Shown: positions 14,514-21,865 of the stretch, piece after piece | How positions within the stretch are numbered: position 1 is the first letter of the stretch | Layout of the letters: each line of letters opens with the position of its first letter | Origin: Bacillota bacterium | GTDB taxonomy: Bacteria > Bacillota > Clostridia > Lachnospirales > Cellulosilyticaceae | Length of the DNA stretch: 22,287 bases | Assembly: GCA_023412455.1 (NCBI GenBank) | Contig: JAEYNQ010000227.1 | Location: forward strand, 1 to 22,287 | Direction: 5' to 3' | The notes under the pieces: model-generated | Databases searched by the model: none | Seen by the model: the letters and a program-made list of their open reading frames with translations, nothing else | What the model was told of the DNA's origin: nothing | Position numbers and translations under genes: made by a program

Positions 14514-14718
14514 CTGCCATATATTTTAGAGGGTGAAGTTGACCATCAGGTGTTTGGATTTTGGTGTTCTTCAGTTGATTTTTAAAATTACTTCTAAAAA
14601 TAGCTAAGTATTCTTGACGTAATTTTGCTTGTTCTTCTTTTTCTGGCGCCGTTAAGCCCTCAGCCTTTTGTTTATGGGCTAATTGGTTAATTCGGCCAAT
14701 AAGTTCATTCATTTCCAT
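14491..14718 (-). CDS. UPF0291 / DUF896 family protein
   Basis: This 75-residue protein is close to the whole DUF896 (YnzC-like) domain: ELIGRINQLAHKQKAEGLTAPEKEEQAKLRQEYLAIFRSN, then FKNQLKNTKIQTPDGQ. It should form a two-helix hairpin in the N-terminal part. Its function is unknown; in B. subtilis the relative YnzC sits in the SOS-induced yneA operon. Two starts are possible, the ATG at 14718 (AAGGA 7 nt upstream) or the ATG at 14712 (AAGG 6 nt upstream). It lies between proB (16 nt gap) and the cyclo-ligase gene (23-nt overlap). Confidence 0.88.
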   Translation of the reverse strand: MEMNELIGRINQLAHKQKAEGLTAPEKEEQAKLRQEYLAIFRSNFKNQLKNTKIQTPDGQLHPLKYMADDGQVKH

Positions 14719-14734
14719 CCTTATTTCCTTTCTA

Positions 14735-15529
14735 TTATGCTACAAACCAAGTGCCAAGCTCCTCACCACTTAGAATGGCATTCAATATATCTATATGTTC
14801 TCCAGAAGCCACAATGGTATGCGCACCACATGCTTTTGCTATTTCAGCTGCCATAATCTTAGTAATCATGCCACCTGTTCCAAGCCGGGAACCTGCATCA
14901 CCTGCTAAGCCCTTTATTTCTGGTGTAATTTCATCGACTTGAGTAATTAAAGTGGCTTCGTCTGATTCCTTAGGATTAGCCGTATAAAGGCCATCAATAT
15001 CTGTTAAGAGAATCAAGAGGTCCGCATCAATAAGTTGAGCCACTGTGGCAGAAAGCGTGTCATTGTCCCCAAAGCGATAGCCTTCAATTTGTGTTGTAGA
15101 AATACTGTCATTTTCATTTACAATAGGAATAACCCCTAGGTCCAGTAACGTTTCAAAGGTGTTTTTAGCATTGACCTTTTTAATCTCATCTTCTATCACA
15201 TCTTTTGTAAGAAGAATTTGAGCAATGACTTGATTGTATTCCCCAAAAAACTTTTCATACATTTGCATTAATATAGCTTGTCCAATAGCTGCTGTTGCTT
15301 GCTTTAAAGGCAGCTCTTCTGGCCTTTTGCTTCGCCCGATACGTTGCATACCTGCTCCAATAGCCCCTGAAGAAACAAGAATAACCTCTTTCCCCGAATT
15401 ATTGATATCGGTTAAAACACGGGACAACCTTTCCATCTTATCCAAATTAACACGCCCATTTTCATGAGTCAGTGATGAGGTCCCAATTTTAACTACAATT
15501 CTTTTTGCTTCTTTGATTATCTCACGCAT
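14735..15529 (-). CDS. proB: Glutamate 5-kinase (short form without PUA domain)
   Basis: ProB phosphorylates glutamate to gamma-glutamyl phosphate, the first committed step of proline synthesis. The amino-acid kinase fold is complete: KRIVVKIGTSSLT, VSSGAIGAGMQRIG, VNENDSISTTQI, FGDNDTLSATVAQL and LLTDIDGLYTANP. RLGTGGMITKIMAA and the terminal TWFVA follow. At 264 residues it lacks the C-terminal PUA domain of the ~367-residue E. coli form, a common shorter version in low-GC Gram-positives. The start is the ATG at 15529, with GGGGAG 6 nt upstream. A longer in-frame reading to 15613 would run into the topoisomerase gene and is rejected. No proA follows, so its usual partner must be elsewhere. 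Confidence 0.95.
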   Translation of the reverse strand: MREIIKEAKRIVVKIGTSSLTHENGRVNLDKMERLSRVLTDINNSGKEVILVSSGAIGAGMQRIGRSKRPEELPLKQATAAIGQAILMQMYEKFFGEYNQVIAQILLTKDVIEDEIKKVNAKNTFETLLDLGVIPIVNENDSISTTQIEGYRFGDNDTLSATVAQLIDADLLILLTDIDGLYTANPKESDEATLITQVDEITPEIKGLAGDAGSRLGTGGMITKIMAAEIAKACGAHTIVASGEHIDILNAILSGEELGTWFVA

Positions 15530-15554
15530 ATTATTCTCCCCTTGTCCTAACGGC

Positions 15555-17684
15555 TTATAAGAGTTTCCCTGCCGCTGGAATATTTTTAGCAGCCCCTTCT
15601 TTAAGGGCTTCATCTTCTACTTTTTCTATGTGGCTCATGCCAATTTTCTTGGTAATTGAAAGCACAGAAATACCAAGTGAATCTTTTTTTTGCTTTTCAT
15701 CAATAAGTGCAACCGGTACGATAGCTGCCTTCCTGTCTTCCCTTACTAGCTTTATAAAGTCCTCTTCTTCTACATAGGCCATCCCTACACAAGGAACTTT
15801 ATCTGAATAGGCTTTTACAAGCTTTTTGCGATTAGTTTTCGTCTCATAGGCATTGACAGGAACCTTAGCCACTTTACCATTTTTAAAGCCAAAGGCAATA
15901 TATCCTTTGTAATCCGTTGTAGGATGAATAAAGATGATTTGTTCCCCTTCCTCCATCTCTAGAAGATTGGGTAAATAAACCCCGTATTGACTGGCTTTTG
16001 TATCTTCAATTTCATGAAGCTTTAGTTTATAAACATGACACTTATTGCTAAAAAGAAGCAGATCATTTTTGTTACTGCTCTCTAGCTCTTGTAAAATAAC
16101 ATCCTCTTCCTTTAACTTTTGTTCCCCACTACTTCTAAGAGACACTAACGTAATCTTCTTGAGGTATTGATGATCGGTAAAAAAGAGTTTGACACGGTAG
16201 TCTTCCACAAAGACTTCTGGTTCAGGCAAAGTAGCTTCTGTTTGTTCAATAACTTGGGTACGACGTTCTCGTCCATATTTCTTAATGATTTGCTTAAGTT
16301 CATCACTAATGACTTTCTTAACCTTGGCTTCATTTCCAATAATGTCTTTTAAACGTTGGATTTCCTTTTCTAATACATCGAGTTCTTTCAAGGTTTCTAA
16401 AATATATTGTCGATTCAAATGGCGCAATTTAATTTCTGCCACATACTCAGCTTGCATCTCACTTAAATCAAAGGAAAGCATTAAATTAGGAACAACTTGC
16501 TTTTCTTTTTCTGTATTACGAACAATATCAATGGCCTTATCAATATCTAATAAAATCTCTCGCAGTCCCAATAACAAATGATGGCGTTTTTCCATTTTTG
16601 CACAATTGTATGTGTATTTTCTCACAATACATCGTTTTCTAAAGTCACACCAATGTCCTAAAATGGTTTTAACCCCCATTACTTGAGGTACACCCTCAAT
16701 GAGGATATTAAAATTACAGCTAAAACTGTCTTCAAGAGGTGTCATCTTAAAAAGCTTACTCATTAAAAGCGCTGCATCTGTCCCACGCTTTAAATCAATG
16801 GTAAGCTTTAGACCGGATAAGTCTGTTTCATCGCGTACATCTACGATCTCTTTAATCTTACCGGCTTTTACCAGCTCTTCTATTTTATCGATAATCGCCT
16901 CTACTGTGGTGCTATAAGGAATCTCTGTAATCTCAATACAATTTTCCTTTTTCATATACTTATAATGGGAACGTACTTTAAAGCTTCCACGTCCTGTCTC
17001 TAAAATACCCTGAATCTCTTTAGGATCATATACAAGACTCCCTCCTGTAGGAAAGTCAGGTGCTATAATATAGTCCATCATAGAGACCTTTTCATCTTTT
17101 AAATAAGCTATAGTGGCTTCACATATTTCTCGCAAGTTGAAGCTACAAATATTACTGGCCATTCCTACAGCAATCCCTTGATTGGGATTGACTAAAATAT
17201 TAGGAAAACGGGTGGGAAGAAGAGTGGGTTCCTTCATGGTTCCATCATAGTTGTCAACAAAATCTACCGCATCTTCTTCTATATCTTCAAAAAGCTCCGT
17301 ACTCACACCACTTAATTTGGCTTCTGTATATCGGGCTGCAGCATAAGCCATATCTCTAGAATATACCTTTCCAAAGTTTCCTTTAGAATCCACAAAAGGC
17401 AGATTAAGAGCACCATTGGCTTCTGTGAGCCTAACCATGGTTTCATAGATGGCTGAATCTCCATGGGGATTCAGGCGCATGGTTTGTCCTACAATATTAG
17501 CAGACTTTGTACGAATTCCTTTTATCAAATTCATCTTGTACATGGTGTATAAAAGTTTACGATGAGACGGTTTAAAGCCATCTATTTCAGGTAATGCCCT
17601 TGAAACAATTACACTCATGGCATAGGGCATGTAGTTATTTTCAAGTGTCTCTGTGATATTTTGGCGAATCACATGTTTCTCCAT
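15555..17684 (-). CDS. Type IIA DNA topoisomerase subunit A (ParC/GyrA-like)
   Basis: The breakage-reunion subunit is recognisable from LPEIDGFKPSHRKLLYTMY, MRLNPHGDSAIYETMVRL (Ser77 and Glu81 at quinolone-site positions) and the catalytic AAARYTEAKL, with Tyr119. LLPTRFPNILVN and the coiled-coil and tower region follow, up to about residue 490. The C-terminal ~215 residues carry only a few beta-pinwheel-like repeats and no GyrA box (QRRGGKG-like), so wrapping and supercoiling as in gyrase looks unlikely. It is therefore more like topoisomerase IV or a decatenase. The length of 709 is short for GyrA (about 820). The start is the ATG at 17684, with AAGGAG 9 nt upstream; a TTG at 17687 is less likely. 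It follows the B subunit by 18 nt, and proB follows 25 nt later. Confidence 0.9.
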   Translation of the reverse strand: MEKHVIRQNITETLENNYMPYAMSVIVSRALPEIDGFKPSHRKLLYTMYKMNLIKGIRTKSANIVGQTMRLNPHGDSAIYETMVRLTEANGALNLPFVDSKGNFGKVYSRDMAYAAARYTEAKLSGVSTELFEDIEEDAVDFVDNYDGTMKEPTLLPTRFPNILVNPNQGIAVGMASNICSFNLREICEATIAYLKDEKVSMMDYIIAPDFPTGGSLVYDPKEIQGILETGRGSFKVRSHYKYMKKENCIEITEIPYSTTVEAIIDKIEELVKAGKIKEIVDVRDETDLSGLKLTIDLKRGTDAALLMSKLFKMTPLEDSFSCNFNILIEGVPQVMGVKTILGHWCDFRKRCIVRKYTYNCAKMEKRHHLLLGLREILLDIDKAIDIVRNTEKEKQVVPNLMLSFDLSEMQAEYVAEIKLRHLNRQYILETLKELDVLEKEIQRLKDIIGNEAKVKKVISDELKQIIKKYGRERRTQVIEQTEATLPEPEVFVEDYRVKLFFTDHQYLKKITLVSLRSSGEQKLKEEDVILQELESSNKNDLLLFSNKCHVYKLKLHEIEDTKASQYGVYLPNLLEMEEGEQIIFIHPTTDYKGYIAFGFKNGKVAKVPVNAYETKTNRKKLVKAYSDKVPCVGMAYVEEEDFIKLVREDRKAAIVPVALIDEKQKKDSLGISVLSITKKIGMSHIEKVEDEALKEGAAKNIPAAGKLL

Positions 17685-17702
17685 CAAACCTTGCTCCTTT
17701 CT

Positions 17703-19670
17703 CTAGCTCATATCTGCTAAATCTAAATAACGATAACCATCTGATGCTATATATTCTTTACGTCCCGCTAGGTCATCGCCTAAGAGCCGATCAAAGATAA
17801 TTTTTGTCGCTTCCATATCTTCTGGAACCACTTGAATAAGCCGTCTTGTCTCGGGACACATGGTGGTTTCCCACATCATGTCTGGATCATTTTCACCTAA
17901 TCCTTTGGAGCGTTGCAAAGTATATTTTACTTTTAAGCTTTTAAGAATCTGCCCCTTTTCATATTCGGAATAGGCAAAATAGGTTTTGTCTTTTGTATTA
18001 ATCTCATAAAGAGGTGTTTCTGCTATAAACACCTTCCCCTCTTTAATCAAGGTAGGGGCAAGCGAATACAGCATGGTCAAAATAAGGGTCCGTATTTGAT
18101 ACCCGTCTACATCCGCATCGGTACAGATAATGATTTTATTCCATCTCAGATTAGCCATATCAAAGGTGTGTAAGTCTTTGTTATGCTTGGAAGTAATTTC
18201 TATTCCACACCCTAATACCTTTAGTAAGTCTACAATAATATCACTTTTAAAAATTTTATCATAGTCTGCCTTGAGACAGTTTAGAATTTTACCTCGTACA
18301 GGCATAATACCTTGGAATTCGGCATTACGTCCCAATTTACAAGAACCTAATGCAGAATCACCTTCCACAATATAGAGTTCTCTTTCTTCTACCTTCTTGG
18401 TACGGCAATCTACAAACTTCTTAATACGGTTACCAATATCTATGGAACCACTTAATTGTTTTTTCACATTGATTCGGGTGCGTTCTGCTTTTTCGCGACT
18501 TCTTTTATTAACCAGAACTTGTTTAGCAATCTTACTTGCTTCCTCTTTATTTTCAATGAAATAAACAAATAAGTATTCTTTCAGATATTCTTGGATGGCC
18601 TCTTGAATAAATTTGTTAGTAATAGATTTTTTAGTCTGATTTTCATAACTGGTCACTGTTGAAAAAGAGTTGGAGACTAAAATCAAACTATCTTGAATAT
18701 CCACAAAAGTAATTTTTTTCTCATCTTTATTATAAATGCCTTCATTTTTAAGGTATTGATCAACAGCATAGACAAGGGCATTCTTTATCGCTTTATCTGG
18801 GGAACCCCCATACTCTAAGTAACTGGAGTTATGATAATATTCCAAGGCATTGAACTCATTACAGAAACAAAAAGCAATTTGAAATTTAAGCTTGTACTCT
18901 GGACGATCAGGACTATCCTGACCTTTTGTTTCTTGCTCCACTACAATAATCTCTGTAAAGTTCTTATGCTCTGCTATTTCTTTTACATAACCCACAATAC
19001 CTTCTTCATAGTAATAATTGTGTGTTACACCCTCTAATTCATTTTTAAACTGAAACTTAAGTCCCTTGTTAATAACAGCCTGTCTTTTTAAGACATCATG
19101 AAAATAAGTGGCTGGAATGTCCACTTCTGTAAAAACTTCTTGATCTGGTTTCCAGTGAATACGTGTCCCTGTCTTCTTAAAATCTGCTTTCGTTTTACGA
19201 AGACCACCAATATTTTCCCCTTTTTCAAAATGTAGTTCATAAATAAAGCCATCTCTTTTTACTTCTACATCCATAAAGGCCGAGCTGTATTGGGTGGCAC
19301 AAGAACCTAGTCCATTTAATCCCAAACTAAATTCATAGTTTTCCCCTTCATTATTATTGTATTTTCCCCCAGCATAAAGCTCACAAAAAACCAACTCCCA
19401 GTTATAGCGTTGTTCTACTTCGTTAAAATCAAGTGGAATACCTCTCCCATAATCTTGGATGGTAATCGAATAATCTGTATGTAAGGTTACCTCAATCACA
19501 TTGCCGTAACCTTCCTTAGCCTCATCAATGGAGTTGGCTAATATCTCAAAGACTGAATGCTCACAGCCCTCTAATCCGTCTGAGCCAAAGATAACTCCAG
19601 GACGGAGTCTCACTCTGTCTGCACCTTTTAAAGCAGATATACTTTGGTTACCATATGTTTTTTCTCTCAT
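17703..19670 (-). CDS. Type IIA DNA topoisomerase subunit B (ParE/GyrB-like, toprim)
   Basis: This ATPase subunit has the GHKL site ILANSIDEA (Asn46, Asp49), DYGRGIP (Asp73) and GLNGLG (117-122). The transducer lysine loop is QTKK (345-348), and the toprim site comprises EGDSALGSCKLGR (Glu436) and DADVDG (Asp518, Asp520, Asp522). YTLQRSKGLGENDPDMMWETTM forms the tail region that binds subunit A. All catalytic residues are present, so it should be active. Wording such as EGDSALGSC and MPVRGKILNCLKADYDK departs from the near-universal EGDSAGGSAKQGR and PLRGKILNVE of gyrase, marking a separate paralogue. The start is the ATG at 19670, with AGGTGG 5 nt upstream; an in-frame GTG at 19679 overlaps that site. 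It heads a five-gene operon from a strong promoter. Canonical gyrBA would be near the origin, outside this window. Confidence 0.9.
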   Translation of the reverse strand: MREKTYGNQSISALKGADRVRLRPGVIFGSDGLEGCEHSVFEILANSIDEAKEGYGNVIEVTLHTDYSITIQDYGRGIPLDFNEVEQRYNWELVFCELYAGGKYNNNEGENYEFSLGLNGLGSCATQYSSAFMDVEVKRDGFIYELHFEKGENIGGLRKTKADFKKTGTRIHWKPDQEVFTEVDIPATYFHDVLKRQAVINKGLKFQFKNELEGVTHNYYYEEGIVGYVKEIAEHKNFTEIIVVEQETKGQDSPDRPEYKLKFQIAFCFCNEFNALEYYHNSSYLEYGGSPDKAIKNALVYAVDQYLKNEGIYNKDEKKITFVDIQDSLILVSNSFSTVTSYENQTKKSITNKFIQEAIQEYLKEYLFVYFIENKEEASKIAKQVLVNKRSREKAERTRINVKKQLSGSIDIGNRIKKFVDCRTKKVEERELYIVEGDSALGSCKLGRNAEFQGIMPVRGKILNCLKADYDKIFKSDIIVDLLKVLGCGIEITSKHNKDLHTFDMANLRWNKIIICTDADVDGYQIRTLILTMLYSLAPTLIKEGKVFIAETPLYEINTKDKTYFAYSEYEKGQILKSLKVKYTLQRSKGLGENDPDMMWETTMCPETRRLIQVVPEDMEATKIIFDRLLGDDLAGRKEYIASDGYRYLDLADMS

Positions 19671-19703
19671 CTCTACCACCTATAAATTTCTTCTTATCTT
19701 ATA

Positions 19704-19732
19704 ACTGTAAAGAAAACACTACGCCTTGTCAA
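19704..19732 (-). promoter_or_regulatory. Strong promoter for the topoisomerase operon
   Basis: On the minus strand, perfect TTGACA (19727-19732), 17 nt and TACAGT (19704-19709). The start is near 19697, about 27 nt before the ATG. A small stem AAATCC/GGATTT (19738-19752) just upstream could weakly end the cyclophilin transcript. Confidence 0.85.
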
Positions 19733-19754
19733 GTTTTAAATCCATTGGATTTTT

Positions 19755-20405
19755 CTAGAAGGGACTTGTTTCCCTGACATCAACTACTGACAAAACACGG
19801 GGTTCATCATACGTATAGCCAAATGTTTCTATTCGTACGCTCTTTACCCTCTTCTCTGTTTGAAGAATCCCCTTAGAATTAACAGGTTCATGAGACAATT
19901 CTTGTAAAAGCTCTAGTCCCTCTATGACCTTTCCAAAAGCTGTATAATAGCCTTCTAAGCGATGATCCTCGCGGAGTAAAACAAAAAATTGAGAGCCTTC
20001 CGTATCAAAACGACTGCTCCGTGCCATACACACAGTCCCTGCCTCAAAAGCTAGGTTATTGGTTGCACCATTTTGCTTGCATTCACTTTTAATGAGATAA
20101 CCAGGAAAACCTCTCCCATTTCCTAAGGGATCCCCTGTCTGAATCAAATAACCTGGAATCACCTTGCTAATGGGCAAATCATTATAAAACCTTTTTTGTG
20201 CAAGGGCAATAAAGTTATTCACCGTATTAGGTGCTTGCTCTGGATAAAGCTCTATCTTAAAAGTCTCTTCACCTTCTAATGTGACTGTAACCATGGGATT
20301 TGGCCAACTGTTGAGAGAAATCTTTGGCCGAGATCCCATATAAATCAAGCTACCTACTAAAGTAAGGCTAAAAACTAAAAAACCAATTGGCATTATCCTT
20401 CTCAT
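19755..20405 (-). CDS. Membrane-anchored cyclophilin-type peptidyl-prolyl isomerase
   Basis: An N-terminal hydrophobic anchor (about residues 5-24, MPIGFLVFSLTLVGSLIYMG) is followed by a cyclophilin domain facing outside. No lipobox Cys is seen. Family landmarks are VTVTLEGEETFKIELYPEQAPNTVNNF, PGYLIQTGDPLGNGRGFPGY, MARSS, GSQFFVLL and YTAFGKVIEGL. The strand that normally reads FHRVIPGF here reads ISKVIPGY, so the catalytic Arg (Arg55 in human CypA) is replaced by Lys. Isomerase activity may be low, or the protein may act as a binding chaperone. The last ~25 residues extend beyond the fold. AGGGGTGG lies about 4-5 nt before the ATG. Another cyclophilin with the normal Arg lies at 21866-22287. 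Confidence 0.9.
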   Translation of the reverse strand: MRRIMPIGFLVFSLTLVGSLIYMGSRPKISLNSWPNPMVTVTLEGEETFKIELYPEQAPNTVNNFIALAQKRFYNDLPISKVIPGYLIQTGDPLGNGRGFPGYLIKSECKQNGATNNLAFEAGTVCMARSSRFDTEGSQFFVLLREDHRLEGYYTAFGKVIEGLELLQELSHEPVNSKGILQTEKRVKSVRIETFGYTYDEPRVLSVVDVRETSPF

Positions 20406-20467
20406 AGGCCCACCCCTTTCTTTTTATAAGTATGAGGCGTTCCTTGTTATTTTATACGTAGGCAAAA

Positions 20468-20490
20468 AAAAAGAGGCACGGCCTCTTTTT
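20468..20490 (-). terminator. Terminator after DUF1292 gene
   Basis: On the minus strand, AAAAAGAGGC/GCCTCTTTTT with a 3-nt loop continues into a run of nine T. The TAA stop of the DUF1292 gene provides the first bases of the upstream arm. Confidence 0.92.
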
Positions 20491-20848
20491 ATTCTTCTTC
20501 TGGACCTTCTTCAAATTCTCCAAAGAAAAGTTCATCAAATTCTGCTGCTACTTTTTCATATTCTTCATCTGTTTCGATTTCATCTAATTTTACTTCATCA
20601 CCGTCTTCAGAATAACGGAAGATTAAAACTTCGTCTTCATCTTGTGGTGCTACAGCAATATATTCTATATCATCTACCTCAAAAATACTAAGTACATCAC
20701 AGGGTACTTCTTTATCTTCATCTTCAAAGGTAATATAGATCACAGAACCTTCTTCTTCACCACATCCACAACCGCAACCCTTTTCATCATGATCACAGTC
20801 ACAAGTATTTTCTTCGTGGTCACAACCACATTTTTTGTTTTCTTCCAT
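20489..20848 (-). CDS. DUF1292 family protein with Cys/His-rich head
   Basis: Residues ~35-105 are a DUF1292 (YrzB-like) domain of unknown function (VIYITFEDEDKEVPCDVLSIF, IEYIAVAPQDEDEVLIFRYSED). It is ahead of a strongly acidic tail (EFEEGPEEE). The first ~30 residues are unusual, with Cys at 7, 9, 16, 18, 25, 27 and 29 and His at 11 and 20. They are arranged as two CxCDH units nine residues apart plus CGCGCG, which looks like a metal-binding tail. Members usually lie near alaS, yrrK and yrzL in Bacilli, but here the gene is alone between a promoter and a terminator. AGGAGG precedes the ATG by about 8 nt, a strong site suggesting high expression. Confidence 0.9.
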   Translation of the reverse strand: MEENKKCGCDHEENTCDCDHDEKGCGCGCGEEEGSVIYITFEDEDKEVPCDVLSIFEVDDIEYIAVAPQDEDEVLIFRYSEDGDEVKLDEIETDEEYEKVAAEFDELFFGEFEEGPEEE

Positions 20849-20882
20849 GTTTCGTTCCTCCTTAGGAATGGATTACATTTTT

Positions 20883-20912
20883 ATTATAACATACTTATCT
20901 AAATATTACCAA
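20883..20912 (-). promoter_or_regulatory. Promoter for DUF1292 gene
   Basis: On the minus strand, TTGGTA (20907-20912), 18 nt and perfect TATAAT (20883-20888), with TG one base before the -10 (extended). The start should lie near 20876, about 28 nt before the ATG. It begins just after the dipeptidase stop. Confidence 0.8.
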
Positions 20913-20920
20913 GCTCTTCC

Positions 20921-21841
20921 TTAGAAGTTTTCTCTTAAAAGACGCTCCGCATTTTGATAACTCCATTTTTCTATTAGCCTTGGTCCATACTTCTTAGAAA
21001 GGCTCTCCGTCAGTTTACCCACTTCACTAGCATCACATACTTCATTTTCACAAACAATCCCATCAAAATCAGAACCAAGAGCTACTACATCTTCTCCTCC
21101 CACTTGAATCAAATGAGTCAAATGACGCTCTATGGCAGCAATGGTACTCCTTTTAGAGCCATCTAAAAACACACTATAAAAGTTCACCCCTATAATCCCT
21201 CCTGACTCTGCAATCTCACGGATAGCAGAATCTGACAGGTTTCTAGTATGGGGGTAAACATGATAGGCATTGGAGTGAGAAGCCACAAGGGGCTTATGAT
21301 AAATGCCTTTTAAATCCTTCAAAACCCCTTCAGAAGCATGGGAAATATCTAAAAGAAGAGGTAGTGTATTGGCTCCCTCAGCCACTTCTTTTCCAAAGGC
21401 TGTTAACCCCTTTGTACTCCAATGAGGTGCAGCTAAGGTATTTTCATAGTTCCAGGTGAGTGTCATAAGACGTACTCCCTCTTGTACCAGCCTTTCTAAG
21501 TGTTCTAACGAACCTTCTAAAATCTGACCTTCTTCTAAAGCGAGAAAAGCCGCTATCTTGTTCTGCTTTCTTATTTCTTGGTAGGCTTTATAGCTAGTTG
21601 CTAAGCTTATTTCTTCCTGCTCTAATTGTAGTTCCTTTTTAAAATAAGCTAGCATCTCCAAAGCCCGTTCCATCAGAGAGCCTTCTACCTCTTCTTGGTC
21701 TATAAAAACGGCAAACCATTGGGCAAAGTAGCCGGATGCCTTTAGCTTTTCCAAATCAATATGATAGGTATTCTTCTTTAAGCTACCTTTATCCCTATAG
21801 AGTTTATCCATTGTATCACAATGAAAATCAATAATCCCCAA
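20921..21841 (-). CDS. Membrane dipeptidase family (M19, renal dipeptidase-like)
   Basis: This zinc metallo-dipeptidase of the M19 family has the metal ligands in order: His7-x-Asp9 (DFHCDT), Glu103/104 (ALEEGQ), His168 (LLDISHAS) and His189 (ASHSN). Arg200 (PHTRNLSD) and Asp258 (ALGSDFDGI) complete the site. The 306 residues are one complete TIM-barrel with no signal peptide, so it is cytosolic. It should cleave dipeptides, possibly D-amino-acid-containing ones, but the substrate is not readable. The start codon is TTG at 21841, because the first downstream ATG (residue 11) would remove the essential HxD. GGGGGGAAG sits just upstream. It follows the cyclophilin gene by 24 nt and is probably co-transcribed with it. 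Confidence 0.93.
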   Translation of the reverse strand: MGIIDFHCDTMDKLYRDKGSLKKNTYHIDLEKLKASGYFAQWFAVFIDQEEVEGSLMERALEMLAYFKKELQLEQEEISLATSYKAYQEIRKQNKIAAFLALEEGQILEGSLEHLERLVQEGVRLMTLTWNYENTLAAPHWSTKGLTAFGKEVAEGANTLPLLLDISHASEGVLKDLKGIYHKPLVASHSNAYHVYPHTRNLSDSAIREIAESGGIIGVNFYSVFLDGSKRSTIAAIERHLTHLIQVGGEDVVALGSDFDGIVCENEVCDASEVGKLTESLSKKYGPRLIEKWSYQNAERLLRENF

Positions 21842-21865
21842 AATCTTCCCCCCAAGTCTTCTCTC

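Noticed and set aside
15530..15613. N-terminal extension of ProB
   Set aside because: The extra 28 residues overlap the end of topoisomerase A and do not resemble ProB. GGGGAG lies 6 nt before the ATG at 15529, where family homology begins.
16285..16581. 98-codon plus-strand open frame within topoisomerase A
   Set aside because: It is antisense to a conserved region with no ribosome binding site, domain or promoter. It is a shadow of the real gene.
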